Positions 1 through 8,287 of a DNA stretch of 64,000 nt are shown here, piece by piece (the first letter of the stretch is position 1; the number at the start of each line of letters is the position of its first letter). The position numbers and the translations under genes are program-made. Source of the stretch: a virus; IMG/VR virus record IMGVR_UViG_3300042520_001817, positions 1 through 64,000 of that record; one strand, written 5' to 3'. The notes under the pieces were generated by a model. The model searched no databases, was not told where the DNA came from, and saw only the letters and a list, made by a program, of their open reading frames with translations.

Positions 1-105
1 GTAGCACCAACTACCACTACTGTAGCACCAACTACCACTACTGTAGCACCAACTACCACTACTGTAGCACCAACTACCACCACGGTAGCACCAACTACCA
101 CTACT
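1..105 (+). repeat. 21-bp tandem repeat encoding VAPTTTT
   Basis: Five in-frame copies of a 21-base unit, nearly identical at the DNA level (copy 4 differs at two bases), run from the window edge to base 105. The array probably continues to the left. Such identical repeats can change copy number by slippage or recombination, which would change linker length without breaking the frame. Confidence 0.95.
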
Positions 106-831
106 CCCAATATTACAACTACCCCTCAAGCTACCACAACTCCAGTTGCTACTACTACTGAGCCACCAATTGATCCGTGCGCAATAGCCAAAATGGCGCA
201 GGTTGGAGTTACGCCAGACGGCAAACCCATATGCTGTGCAATAGGATGGAGTTACGACCCACAAAATGGTTGTTGCCCATCCGAAGGACTATGTGAGCCT
301 CCATATATTATTTCTAATTTTGCATCTGTAACTTTGCCACAAAATGAACTATTCGGTGCTACCCAAGAGATAACTACAAAAAAAATAATAGAAGAAATGA
401 TTAATAGCGGTGTTAACATGGTATTAGTTGGTGGATATGCACTGAAGATGTATCATATAAATGATAATCCTAGAGATTTAGATTTTGTTTATGAAGCATC
501 TGATGAAAACATAAGTAAAATAATAGACATTCTTGTTAACTTTGGATACGAAGAAGAAAATCTTCAAAAGATGTACAAATATAAAGATTCAAGCTTTAGA
601 CTGAAAGTTATTGTGGGCAATGATATGAGTATTGACTTTATATCTAACATTCTTAACGAAATTGATTATTATTCATTAATAAACGGGACAGTCAAGTGCA
701 ATATATTAGATGATATTAATGTAAATCTTATAAGCAAAAATGACTTGTTGAATGCATTTGAAGTTGCCTCCAAGTATAGACCACATAAGTATCAAAAATT
801 AATTACAATCTTGAAAGATTTGTTAAAATGA
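1..831 (+). CDS. Thr/Pro-repeat virion protein fused to a nucleotidyltransferase domain (5' partial)
   Basis: The reading frame is open from base 1, so the gene starts left of the window; 276 residues are visible. They begin with five VAPTTTT heptads and a further T/P-rich stretch, then a short six-cysteine segment (visible residues about 59-98). The C-terminal 150 residues look like a nucleotidyltransferase of the DUF6036/AbiEii/MNT type: a GG pair at visible residues 144-145, the RDLDF motif with Asp159 and Asp161, and a third carboxylate, Asp212, in a SIDF strand. Such enzymes transfer NMP to protein, RNA or small-molecule substrates. The repeat linker and the following virion genes suggest a structural protein that may carry this domain on or in the particle, which is inference. 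The stop overlaps the next start as ATGA. I am confident of the fold and not of the substrate. Confidence 0.72.
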   Translation, partial: VAPTTTTVAPTTTTVAPTTTTVAPTTTTVAPTTTTPNITTTPQATTTPVATTTEPPIDPCAIAKMAQVGVTPDGKPICCAIGWSYDPQNGCCPSEGLCEPPYIISNFASVTLPQNELFGATQEITTKKIIEEMINSGVNMVLVGGYALKMYHINDNPRDLDFVYEASDENISKIIDILVNFGYEEENLQKMYKYKDSSFRLKVIVGNDMSIDFISNILNEIDYYSLINGTVKCNILDDINVNLISKNDLLNAFEVASKYRPHKYQKLITILKDLLK

Positions 832-3800
832 GCTGTATATGCGGATCAATATCTATTCCGGTTGGAACCAAATACAATAAAAATGGATTTGGACTAAGAG
901 CTTTGCATAACAGCGGCTTTACGGACTTAGAGTTAGTTCATAGTATTGATTGTGTAGTAAATAATGGAAAGAGATTTGTAACCACCTCTAAAAAGCAAAA
1001 CTTTAGTAACAATATTATTGGATTTGAGATATATTGGGGTGATGGATCATTACCACTCATTCAAGATAATGTACAACTTTCTATATATGATTATATTACA
1101 AATGAAAATTTTGGATTTATAAATATTGCATCATTAAATGAAAATGTTATATTCATACCAGTATTAATTACATCTGGATCTGATAAAAAGTTTGCAGTAT
1201 CTGTTAAAAGTTTGTGCAACATTGAAACTCCAGAATGTTGTTCAAATCCAATAATAACTTTAAATCCATCAATTAACACTATTACTGTTCCATGTATAAC
1301 TGAGCGAGGACTTGTATTTCCTACTCCAGTACCAACTACTACTAGCACCAGCACATCCACTAGCACCAGTACATCCACTAGCACCAGTACCTCGACTAGC
1401 ACCAGTACCTCGACTAGCACCAGTACCTCGACTAGCACTTCTACTTCTACTAGTACTAGCACCTCGACTAGCACCACTGCTGTACCCAATTTAAATTCTG
1501 CAAATTTTAATAGTTGTGCTGATTGGAATATTCTTAATGGTAATGTTACTACTGTTGGAAGTAATGGTCGTTCTAGTTATTATGGTACATTCGACCAAGG
1601 TGGTAATGTGTGGCAGTGGACCGATACACTTGGTAATACGACAGGTCGTTACGGAAATATTAATATTTATCTTCGCGGCGGCAGCTGGAATCTTAATGCG
1701 TTCTACTTGACATCATCCAGTAGGAACGTGGACGATCCTTATTTCAAGCAAAGCGACATCGGTTTTCGCATTGCAAGCTCCTTCTCTACTCCTAACCCTT
1801 TAAATTTACCTAATTTTGTTACTATAGCAAATACTGATAATAATAATGATATTACAGGTTATGGAGCTGTAAACTATATTTATAGTATAGGAAAATATAC
1901 TGTAACCAATTGTGAATATGTTGAGTTTTTGAATGCTGTAGGCACTAATGATACTTATGATATCTACAACTCAGATATGTCAGATGATCCTAGAGGTGGT
2001 ATATATAGAAATGGTATTGCTGGTAGTTGGAGGTATAGTTTTAAAACTGATATGGGCAATAAGCCTGCTGTTCATGTTACATGGTTTAATTGTGCAAGAT
2101 ATTGCAATTGGCTTCATAATGGTAAGTTATCTGGACCTCAAGATAGTACCACAACAGAAAATGGAGCATATCCCCTTAACGGGAGAGTTAACGGAGATTC
2201 TGTAGCAAAAAATATAAACGCCAAATACCATATTCCCACAGAAAATGAATGGTATAAGGCGGCATACTACAGCCCGATAAAAGGAGGAGTTAATTCCCCC
2301 GGATATTATTCTTACGCCACTCAGAGCGATATTGCTCCAACTTGTGTAACAGCAAATTCTACTGGAGATGGGAGTGCTAGAACTAGCGACTATGTATGTC
2401 CCACTACAACCACAACTAGCACTTCGACTTCAACTTCTACCAGTACAAGTACCTCTACTAGTACTTCAACCTCAACTAGCACTACTACTACCGTAGATCC
2501 ATCTACATGCACAGATAACTATTTAGTTGGAAAGTATCCATTTACCAACGCCGTAGAGTTTACTACTTCAAGTGGAGCATTATTATTTGATATATATCTT
2601 GGTGGAACAAACTATCTTGATAATATAAACTATGTAAATAGTACAATATTGCAGCCGTGCAGTAATGTAGGAAATAGATATTATGATACAACTACTGGTA
2701 AGTGGCAAGTTAGTTTAAGACCAATATTAAGAGGCGATACAAACCATCCCCTACATATCACTATGTTTAGCTCCCCTCAAGTATTAACACTACCAGTGGG
2801 TCAAGAACAAGTTAATTATCAATATTTAATCAAAGTTTCTGGAGGCATATTTGAAATTCCAAACAATTTTATCGCACCCCAAATAAATAGTCAAAATTAT
2901 GATATATCTCTGTTCAAACCCACTGATAGTATCGCGGCAGCATTATTATTAAAGACGCAAAGCGATGTTTATGGTTTAAAATTACCACCAAGTGATGGCT
3001 ATTTTGGAAATATTACTAAACCAAATTACTATACAATATCCAAAGTGGTTGGGAATGTGCTTCCCGGTATAAGCGAAAGCACACTGTCTTCATGGACAAA
3101 TAAATTATCTACTGACAATACTAATTCTGGAGTACTTTATTTAAAGTGTTCTTCTCAAGATCCATTTCTATGCTGTTGGGACAATCCTAGTAATAATTAT
3201 TTTTCAAACTCAAGTAGTGATTGCGGTAAAACTTATTATCCACCATACAATCTTTCAAGAACAAATTCTGTTGATGTTCCTCATAATCCATATATATATC
3301 CAAATGTAATCAATTATGCACCCCCATCAGCATCTGGAAAAATATGCCCTTACGATAGTGACTATCAGCCCGTCAATCTTTCCAATAGAATAAAAATTAC
3401 AATACCTAACGACCCAGTATTTAGCGGTGTATACGTATTTGATAAATTTGGTAGTAATCTAGATTGGAGATTAAATACTACGGATAGTACTACAAATCCA
3501 TATACTATAAGTTTTCAAGAATTTACGCTTGGTGATAGTAAATATAGAGAATACTTCTATGCTGATGGATCAAATCTTTCTTCGACATATGCTTTTCCCG
3601 CCAAATTTCTTATGACACTTCACCTATCTCCAGTAAATGATAGCGTAGTTGGAACTGGACATAGGGCTGCTGTTGGATTCACACTACCCATACGCTATAG
3701 AAAACCATATCAAGATTGGGTTGTTGTAGATAGAGTATCACATGGAATTTATGGAAATGATAAAAATTATGGCTATATAAATACTGCCGGAAATGATATA

Positions 3801-4457
3801 GAACTTATTGGTGATGAAGTCTGTAGTGGCATACCAGAGTTTGGTTTTGGTTATAGGGTTTCTGCTCTAGGGTTGGGATGGAATAATGTATCTAGATTTA
3901 TCGGTCCTGACATATTTATAGGATATGAAGGATACTATACAGATCCAACATATCCAGAAGCTCCGTTTTATGAACCAAAGATACCAATGCTAGCAGATGT
4001 AGAGTTTGTATATTCTTGCCGACCCAATAATTGTTCAAGTTATGTAAGTCTTCCAGATGCTACATACTCTTCAGCAGTATTTAGTGATAACCCATTATGC
4101 GGGTGTACAATTAGTAACTTTGTTGATTGCAACGGTAATGTTGATAGCGACACTATTTATGACAATATCAATGTATATGCAATATTTAATTCTAATGCTG
4201 GCTATCAATACTATCGATTTTCTTTAAATAGAATATCTATTCCACCAATATCAGAAACATCTAAAGTTTTAGTATATAGTGTTAATTCTTCTAATAGTAG
4301 TACAGATAATAGAGTCATAAATGCAATATCTCAAACAATACAAAATAATTTTCAATATGGCTCTACTTACCCAGATCCCATAAATATAGATATATATTTA
4401 CAAGCAAATGGTAATAACTTAGATGTATTTATTTATCCCTCAGATGAAGATCAATAA
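828..4457 (+). CDS. Large virion protein with TS-repeat linkers and a permuted FGE/C-type-lectin-like domain
   Basis: 1209 residues; the start overlaps the upstream stop (ATGA). Visible order: an N-terminal domain (1-165); a TSTSTS linker (about 172-216); an FGE-sulfatase-like segment (about 222-315) with YGTFDQGGNVWQW, RGGSW and IGFRIAS; a second FGE-like segment (about 325-523) with YSIGKYTVTNCEYVEFLNAV, CNWLHNG and ENEWYKAAYY; a second TS linker (about 528-555); and an unassigned Cys-containing C-terminal region of about 650 residues. In ordinary FGE/SUMF1 domains the second segment comes before the first, so the halves are in reversed order. This fold is a C-type-lectin-like scaffold used by phage receptor-binding and DGR-diversified proteins, so an adhesin or fibre role is likely. 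The enzyme activity itself is not implied. No signal peptide is seen. Confidence 0.7.
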   Translation: MSCICGSISIPVGTKYNKNGFGLRALHNSGFTDLELVHSIDCVVNNGKRFVTTSKKQNFSNNIIGFEIYWGDGSLPLIQDNVQLSIYDYITNENFGFINIASLNENVIFIPVLITSGSDKKFAVSVKSLCNIETPECCSNPIITLNPSINTITVPCITERGLVFPTPVPTTTSTSTSTSTSTSTSTSTSTSTSTSTSTSTSTSTSTSTSTSTSTSTTAVPNLNSANFNSCADWNILNGNVTTVGSNGRSSYYGTFDQGGNVWQWTDTLGNTTGRYGNINIYLRGGSWNLNAFYLTSSSRNVDDPYFKQSDIGFRIASSFSTPNPLNLPNFVTIANTDNNNDITGYGAVNYIYSIGKYTVTNCEYVEFLNAVGTNDTYDIYNSDMSDDPRGGIYRNGIAGSWRYSFKTDMGNKPAVHVTWFNCARYCNWLHNGKLSGPQDSTTTENGAYPLNGRVNGDSVAKNINAKYHIPTENEWYKAAYYSPIKGGVNSPGYYSYATQSDIAPTCVTANSTGDGSARTSDYVCPTTTTTSTSTSTSTSTSTSTSTSTSTSTTTTVDPSTCTDNYLVGKYPFTNAVEFTTSSGALLFDIYLGGTNYLDNINYVNSTILQPCSNVGNRYYDTTTGKWQVSLRPILRGDTNHPLHITMFSSPQVLTLPVGQEQVNYQYLIKVSGGIFEIPNNFIAPQINSQNYDISLFKPTDSIAAALLLKTQSDVYGLKLPPSDGYFGNITKPNYYTISKVVGNVLPGISESTLSSWTNKLSTDNTNSGVLYLKCSSQDPFLCCWDNPSNNYFSNSSSDCGKTYYPPYNLSRTNSVDVPHNPYIYPNVINYAPPSASGKICPYDSDYQPVNLSNRIKITIPNDPVFSGVYVFDKFGSNLDWRLNTTDSTTNPYTISFQEFTLGDSKYREYFYADGSNLSSTYAFPAKFLMTLHLSPVNDSVVGTGHRAAVGFTLPIRYRKPYQDWVVVDRVSHGIYGNDKNYGYINTAGNDIELIGDEVCSGIPEFGFGYRVSALGLGWNNVSRFIGPDIFIGYEGYYTDPTYPEAPFYEPKIPMLADVEFVYSCRPNNCSSYVSLPDATYSSAVFSDNPLCGCTISNFVDCNGNVDSDTIYDNINVYAIFNSNAGYQYYRFSLNRISIPPISETSKVLVYSVNSSNSSTDNRVINAISQTIQNNFQYGSTYPDPINIDIYLQANGNNLDVFIYPSDEDQ
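1341..1475 (+). repeat. 18-bp tandem repeat encoding TSTSTS
   Basis: About seven and a half in-frame units of 18 bases. The commonest version, ACTAGCACCAGTACCTCG, occurs three times in a row from 1377 to 1430; flanking units differ at a few positions. It encodes a mucin-like alternating Thr/Ser linker just before the permuted FGE-like domain. Confidence 0.93.
1671..1779 (+). other. Candidate diversity-generating (VR-like) segment
   Basis: This stretch encodes the RGGSW...SSRN...IGFRIAS end of the FGE-like fold, where DGR variable regions usually lie. By hand count 53 of 109 bases are G or C, clearly above the AT-rich surroundings, and several ligand-facing positions carry AAT, TAC, TTC, GAC or GAT codons of the kind adenine mutagenesis produces. 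No reverse transcriptase and no second, template-like copy is in the window, so the call rests on position and composition only. Confidence 0.3.
2415..2491 (+). repeat. Second TS-rich linker repeat
   Basis: A degenerate Thr/Ser coding repeat with the ACTAGCACTTCGAC-type unit closes the FGE-like region. It encodes the same kind of linker as bases 1341-1475 but with more codon drift, so it is probably older or less often re-expanded. Together the two arrays bracket the permuted domain. Confidence 0.85.
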
Positions 4458-4478
4458 TAAATTAGGAAAGGACTAAAC

Positions 4479-5078
4479 ATGATACTACCAAATACAATTA
4501 CTATACAACCACCCCCATACTCAGACAATTCTGGCAGGGTGATTCATCCCCCAGAAGTTCATTTAAATGAACTAAATTTTGTTTTTACTGATAATCCACT
4601 TTATAAAAGAATTTCTGCACAAATCATATCTCTACCGGTAAATATAACTATATGGAGCGGTTCAGATTATGACTTAATAGGCGATTGGACTAAATCTCAA
4701 GCGGAGCAAAAAATATTGACTTTGCTTGGAGATAACCCGGCTTCATACATACGATCTTTGTACGCAAAAACTCTGGAAGAGTACCCCAATCACCCCGGCA
4801 CTATTTTGTCTAAAATGATTAAAAGTGTTGGAATTCAGATGACTGATAGTTGTTCATGTAAGGCCCATGCCCTAGAAATGAATGAAAAGAACAATGATTG
4901 GTGTGAGCAAAATATAGACACTATTGTTGGATGGCTTCGTGAAGAAGCTAGTAGAAGGGGTCTTCCATTTATGGATGCTTTAGGTAAGTTATTAGTGGGT
5001 CGAGCCATTAAAAAGTCTCGCAAATTACTAGCAAATGAGCCGGTCCCAGATAATGACGAAGATCTAGATACTATCTAG
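4479..5078 (+). CDS. Virion-region protein with CxC motif, function unknown
   Basis: 199 residues, preceded by a good ribosome-binding site (AGGAAAGGA). The first 80 residues are rich in beta-forming segments. From residue 85 the protein looks helical, with Cys125, Cys127 and Cys142 and the segment IDTIVGWLREEASRRG followed by a basic LLVGRAIKKSRK stretch. I recall a similar C-terminal helical, cysteine-bearing module from other environmental phages, but I cannot assign a function. The cysteines could bind a metal. It is the last gene before the first AGTGTATA promoter-like motif, so it probably closes the upstream fibre and adhesin group. Confidence 0.6.
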   Translation: MILPNTITIQPPPYSDNSGRVIHPPEVHLNELNFVFTDNPLYKRISAQIISLPVNITIWSGSDYDLIGDWTKSQAEQKILTLLGDNPASYIRSLYAKTLEEYPNHPGTILSKMIKSVGIQMTDSCSCKAHALEMNEKNNDWCEQNIDTIVGWLREEASRRGLPFMDALGKLLVGRAIKKSRKLLANEPVPDNDEDLDTI

Positions 5079-5094
5079 TTTTAGTGTATATTAC
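5079..5094 (+). promoter_or_regulatory. Candidate late-promoter motif (copy 1)
   Basis: TTTTAGTGTATATTAC begins immediately after the stop codon of the preceding gene and lies 36 bases before the next start. The AGTGTATA core recurs in the gaps before the genes at 10941 and 43103, at similar distance from the start codon. No matching host -35 box is evident, which would fit a phage-specific sigma factor or activator. Confidence 0.5.
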
Positions 5095-5129
5095 ATAGAG
5101 AAGCCTAAAAACAAAAACGGGGACTTTTT

Positions 5130-5651
5130 ATGTCTTGGAGAAGCCAGATACCGTTAATGGTCAGGCATTTAATCAATGACCTAGAACCATCTAATTACAA
5201 ATATTCTGATGACAGGATAGAAACATCCGTTCTTGTTAGCGCACAAATGCTAACTATAGAAACAGATTTTCCTAATTCCTATTCTATAGACATTGCTAAT
5301 GGTCAACTATCTCCAGATCCCACTATTGGTGATATAAAAGATAACGCATTTATTAATTTAACTGCTTTAAAAACAGCCTGTATTATAGTCGGAAGTGAGT
5401 TAAAGACCGAAGCTTCAAATGCAATCTCTATCAAAGACGGACCCTCTGCTATAGACTTAAGGGGAGTAGCCTCTACCCTGTCAGTTCTATACAGAGATCT
5501 CTCTGATAAATATGCTAAACTACTACTAGATTACCGTGCTGGTGGTAGCATAGTTGGACATGCTATTCTTGGTCCCTATAGTCCAGCTAGTGACTACGTT
5601 GTTAGAACCCACGGTGATTATGACTCTAGAGGCGGCTATTTTAGATATTAA
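5130..5651 (+). CDS. Putative head-tail connector (adaptor-like) protein
   Basis: 173 residues, mostly helical by appearance. The start has a GGGGA ribosome-binding site about eight bases upstream. The N-terminal segment (LMVRHLINDLEPSNYKYSDDRI) and the internal stretch FINLTALKTACIIVGSE followed by DGPSAIDLRG have the spacing of small phage connector proteins that bind beneath the portal: helices, then a loop that can dock on neighbouring subunits. The position ahead of fibre, completion and tube genes agrees with this. I cannot identify the family with certainty. A neck or tail-completion role is the main alternative. Confidence 0.45.
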   Translation: MSWRSQIPLMVRHLINDLEPSNYKYSDDRIETSVLVSAQMLTIETDFPNSYSIDIANGQLSPDPTIGDIKDNAFINLTALKTACIIVGSELKTEASNAISIKDGPSAIDLRGVASTLSVLYRDLSDKYAKLLLDYRAGGSIVGHAILGPYSPASDYVVRTHGDYDSRGGYFRY

Positions 5652-5663
5652 TGGAGGATTACA

Positions 5664-6590
5664 ATGCCAGTTAGAAATAGTGGTGAATTAGTTAGTCGTA
5701 TAAATCTCGCAATTCCAGACAACAATGCTGGACAAATATCTGCCGCCGATGTGAGAAACAGTATTATTGACACAGTTGATTCTATTGTTTCTATAGTAGC
5801 AAGTGGAGATTTGACTCAAACTCCATTTGTAAAGAACGTAACAATAAAGAAAACAGACGGTAATGATAATACCGGACAATTAATTGTTGAGTCTGGTGTT
5901 AAATTTCCGGGTGGTTTACAACTTGTTCCATATCCCGGCCCTCAGTCCATAAGCCACAATGATTTAATTGGTAGAGACATTGGAGATCCACATTTTCAAT
6001 ATATTCCAGTTAGTGGCATAAGAGCATTGAGAGGCAATCTAGGAATTGGAAATAATTGGATAAATTCTAGCGGTAATTCTATTATTCAATCTACTAATGG
6101 TAAAGGCTTACAGTTTGCCTATTCTACAGATCCCACTAAAGAAACAATTAATGTTGGAAGTGGCACACAATTTACTTTCCTAAAAGATAAATCAGTTCTT
6201 AATTCTGCTAGAGGTGTTGCCAAAGCTTGGATAAATTTTGATGCAAGCGGAGCAATACCAGTTGTTAATGATGCTTATAATGTTTCTGGATTAATAAAAG
6301 AGAGTGCTGGACACTTTCTTGTTATTATTCACTCTGGTGTTTTAAAGGATAATAATTATGTTGCTGTCGGTAACAGCAATGCCAGTAGTACTAATGATAA
6401 TGCATTCTTCCAGAAAAATACTGTAGGCTTATCTAAGAGACTAACTAGAGCAGATGGAACTCAGTCAATTACATTTTATGTTATGGATGATGGTGGTCAG
6501 TTCTGCAATGCCAAGGTAAATGACTTAGTTATCTATGGTACAGAGCCGCTTGGTTCCGGCAATCCGCCAGTTACAGTAACAGTACTATAA
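5664..6590 (+). CDS. Tail-fibre-like virion protein
   Basis: 308 residues with a strong GGAGG ribosome-binding site. Residues 1-60 contain a helical segment. From about residue 70 the sequence is beta-rich, with the HNDLIGRDIGDPHFQYIP stretch typical of fibre hinge regions and repeated short beta strands. The last 130 residues include AKAWINFDASG...YNVSGL, a beta domain found at the ends of many phage fibres and spikes. It overlaps the next gene by one base (TAATG), so the two are probably made in fixed proportion. The receptor is unknown. Confidence 0.6.
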   Translation: MPVRNSGELVSRINLAIPDNNAGQISAADVRNSIIDTVDSIVSIVASGDLTQTPFVKNVTIKKTDGNDNTGQLIVESGVKFPGGLQLVPYPGPQSISHNDLIGRDIGDPHFQYIPVSGIRALRGNLGIGNNWINSSGNSIIQSTNGKGLQFAYSTDPTKETINVGSGTQFTFLKDKSVLNSARGVAKAWINFDASGAIPVVNDAYNVSGLIKESAGHFLVIIHSGVLKDNNYVAVGNSNASSTNDNAFFQKNTVGLSKRLTRADGTQSITFYVMDDGGQFCNAKVNDLVIYGTEPLGSGNPPVTVTVL

Positions 6591-8278
6591 TGATAAATAT
6601 ATACGATAGAATAAAAGAAATATCCTACACTATAGGTACTAACAACATCGCTCTTGGCGGTGCTGTTAAGGGTTTTTCTACATTCTCATCTGTATATTCT
6701 AACAATGATGAATTATTTTATGCTATAACTGACGGTACTAATTATGAAATAGGCTCTGGGCTTTACATATCTTCTAGCAATCAAATTAAAAGATTTCCTG
6801 TCAAAAGTACAAATAGTAATAACTTAGTAAATTTTCCAGAAGGATTAAAAGAAATTTATGTAAATTATCCAGCTACCAATGCTGTATTTAATACATCCGG
6901 TTTGTCTGCGGTTCCTCAAAATAGCGGATTACCATTTTGGACTTCTTCTAATTCTCTATCTTACAGCAATAAGTTTGTAGTAGATTCTGGCAATGGGCGT
7001 ATCGGTATAAATAAAAATAATCCTACAGCATCAATTGATATTGGTGGTTCAAGTTCCGCTTCAAACATAAAAGCATCTGGCTTTATTGTTGGTAATTCTG
7101 GCATATACTTTCCATCTGGTAATAATGGATTGTCATCTTATTCTGGTGGTTTACAACTTACTCATTTTGAAATGAACCAAACAGATACTTACTCTGCCTC
7201 TGTAATACAGTTGAGTGGTATTGTTAATCAAAATATATTGTTAAAAAAACAAAATGCTGGCACTTTTTTTGCTGGCCCTCCTAGCGGTTGTTCTCCACCC
7301 TGTGATCCAGCCTATCCAAATTTTAGACCACTAACAGTAGAAGATATACCAGATTTATCTAGTCTGTATGGTGATTATAATACAATAAATTTTACTCTAT
7401 TATCTCAGTTTAGAATATCAACATCCACAACTGACCCACTCGCTGAAGGAGTTTCTACAACTATATATTTACATCCATATCTTGGCAATATAATCTCTCT
7501 TTTCAATGGATCTACTTGGGAAGAAAAACAATTCTCTAGTACATTGGCGTTGAATGCGACCTCTGTTAATGCTAACACAAACTATGATATTTTTGCTTAT
7601 CTAAATGGAAGCACACTTTCATTTGAAAGCATTGCGTGGAGTAACAATACATCTAGAGGTACTGAAATATCATTACAAGATGGGGTTTATTGTAAAATCA
7701 ATGATAAAACTAGAAGATATCTAGGAAGTGTACGAAAGATTAGTTCCAACTTTTATAATGATTATAGTCGTAGATTAGTATTTAATGCTTATAATAGAGT
7801 TAAAAGATTAAGTATGACAGTAACACATGGTCATAACTGGTCACTCACCCCTTCATACGACTATACCATTGTTAACACCGGCCTAGTGCCTACTATAAGA
7901 TTTTTACATGGATTGCCAGAAATGATCGATGCTAATATTAATTTACTTGTTGAATTGCCGGGAGCTAGATCATCATATCAATTAATTTTATTAGACCAGC
8001 CTTATTCTGAATATACTATAGGAAACAACAATATTTTTGATGGTGCAGAAATATTTTATGATTCTAATTCTAAAATTAATGCCATTGGTCAAGGCTTTTA
8101 TATAGACGGTGACTATACTGATTTTATTAAGACTGTAGCTCATGCTGGCATGACAACGGAATTAACTGGCTATTTAGAATTATTAGCGGTAGAGCGAGTT
8201 ACAATCGGAGTTTCTCCAACAATAGGCACTAATGCGTATGTCGGAGCAGTTGGATACAATGCCACTTCATATCAATAG
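6590..8278 (+). CDS. Tail-fibre protein
   Basis: 562 residues. The N-terminal 110 residues (YDRIKEISYTIGTN...FYAITDGTNYEIGSGLYI...FPEGLKEIYVNYPA) match a fibre attachment domain common in environmental phages. Residues about 125-165 contain the GRIGINKNNPTASIDIGG motif that marks the start of triple-beta fibre shafts, and a Cys/Pro loop lies near residue 232. The C-terminal half is beta-rich with aromatic and glycine residues and probably forms the tip. There is no S74 self-cleaving chaperone at the end; the following small gene may supply assembly help. Confidence 0.68.
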   Translation: MINIYDRIKEISYTIGTNNIALGGAVKGFSTFSSVYSNNDELFYAITDGTNYEIGSGLYISSSNQIKRFPVKSTNSNNLVNFPEGLKEIYVNYPATNAVFNTSGLSAVPQNSGLPFWTSSNSLSYSNKFVVDSGNGRIGINKNNPTASIDIGGSSSASNIKASGFIVGNSGIYFPSGNNGLSSYSGGLQLTHFEMNQTDTYSASVIQLSGIVNQNILLKKQNAGTFFAGPPSGCSPPCDPAYPNFRPLTVEDIPDLSSLYGDYNTINFTLLSQFRISTSTTDPLAEGVSTTIYLHPYLGNIISLFNGSTWEEKQFSSTLALNATSVNANTNYDIFAYLNGSTLSFESIAWSNNTSRGTEISLQDGVYCKINDKTRRYLGSVRKISSNFYNDYSRRLVFNAYNRVKRLSMTVTHGHNWSLTPSYDYTIVNTGLVPTIRFLHGLPEMIDANINLLVELPGARSSYQLILLDQPYSEYTIGNNNIFDGAEIFYDSNSKINAIGQGFYIDGDYTDFIKTVAHAGMTTELTGYLELLAVERVTIGVSPTIGTNAYVGAVGYNATSYQ

Positions 8279-8287
8279 GTTATAAAC

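Noticed and set aside
1-105. CRISPR-like regular repeats at the left edge
   Set aside because: The units abut without spacers and encode an in-frame VAPTTTT peptide; this is a coding minisatellite.
1091-1489. Long open frame on the - strand across the TS repeat
   Set aside because: It encodes a low-complexity Val/Leu repeat that mirrors the TS repeat on the + strand; no ribosome-binding site or domain supports it.
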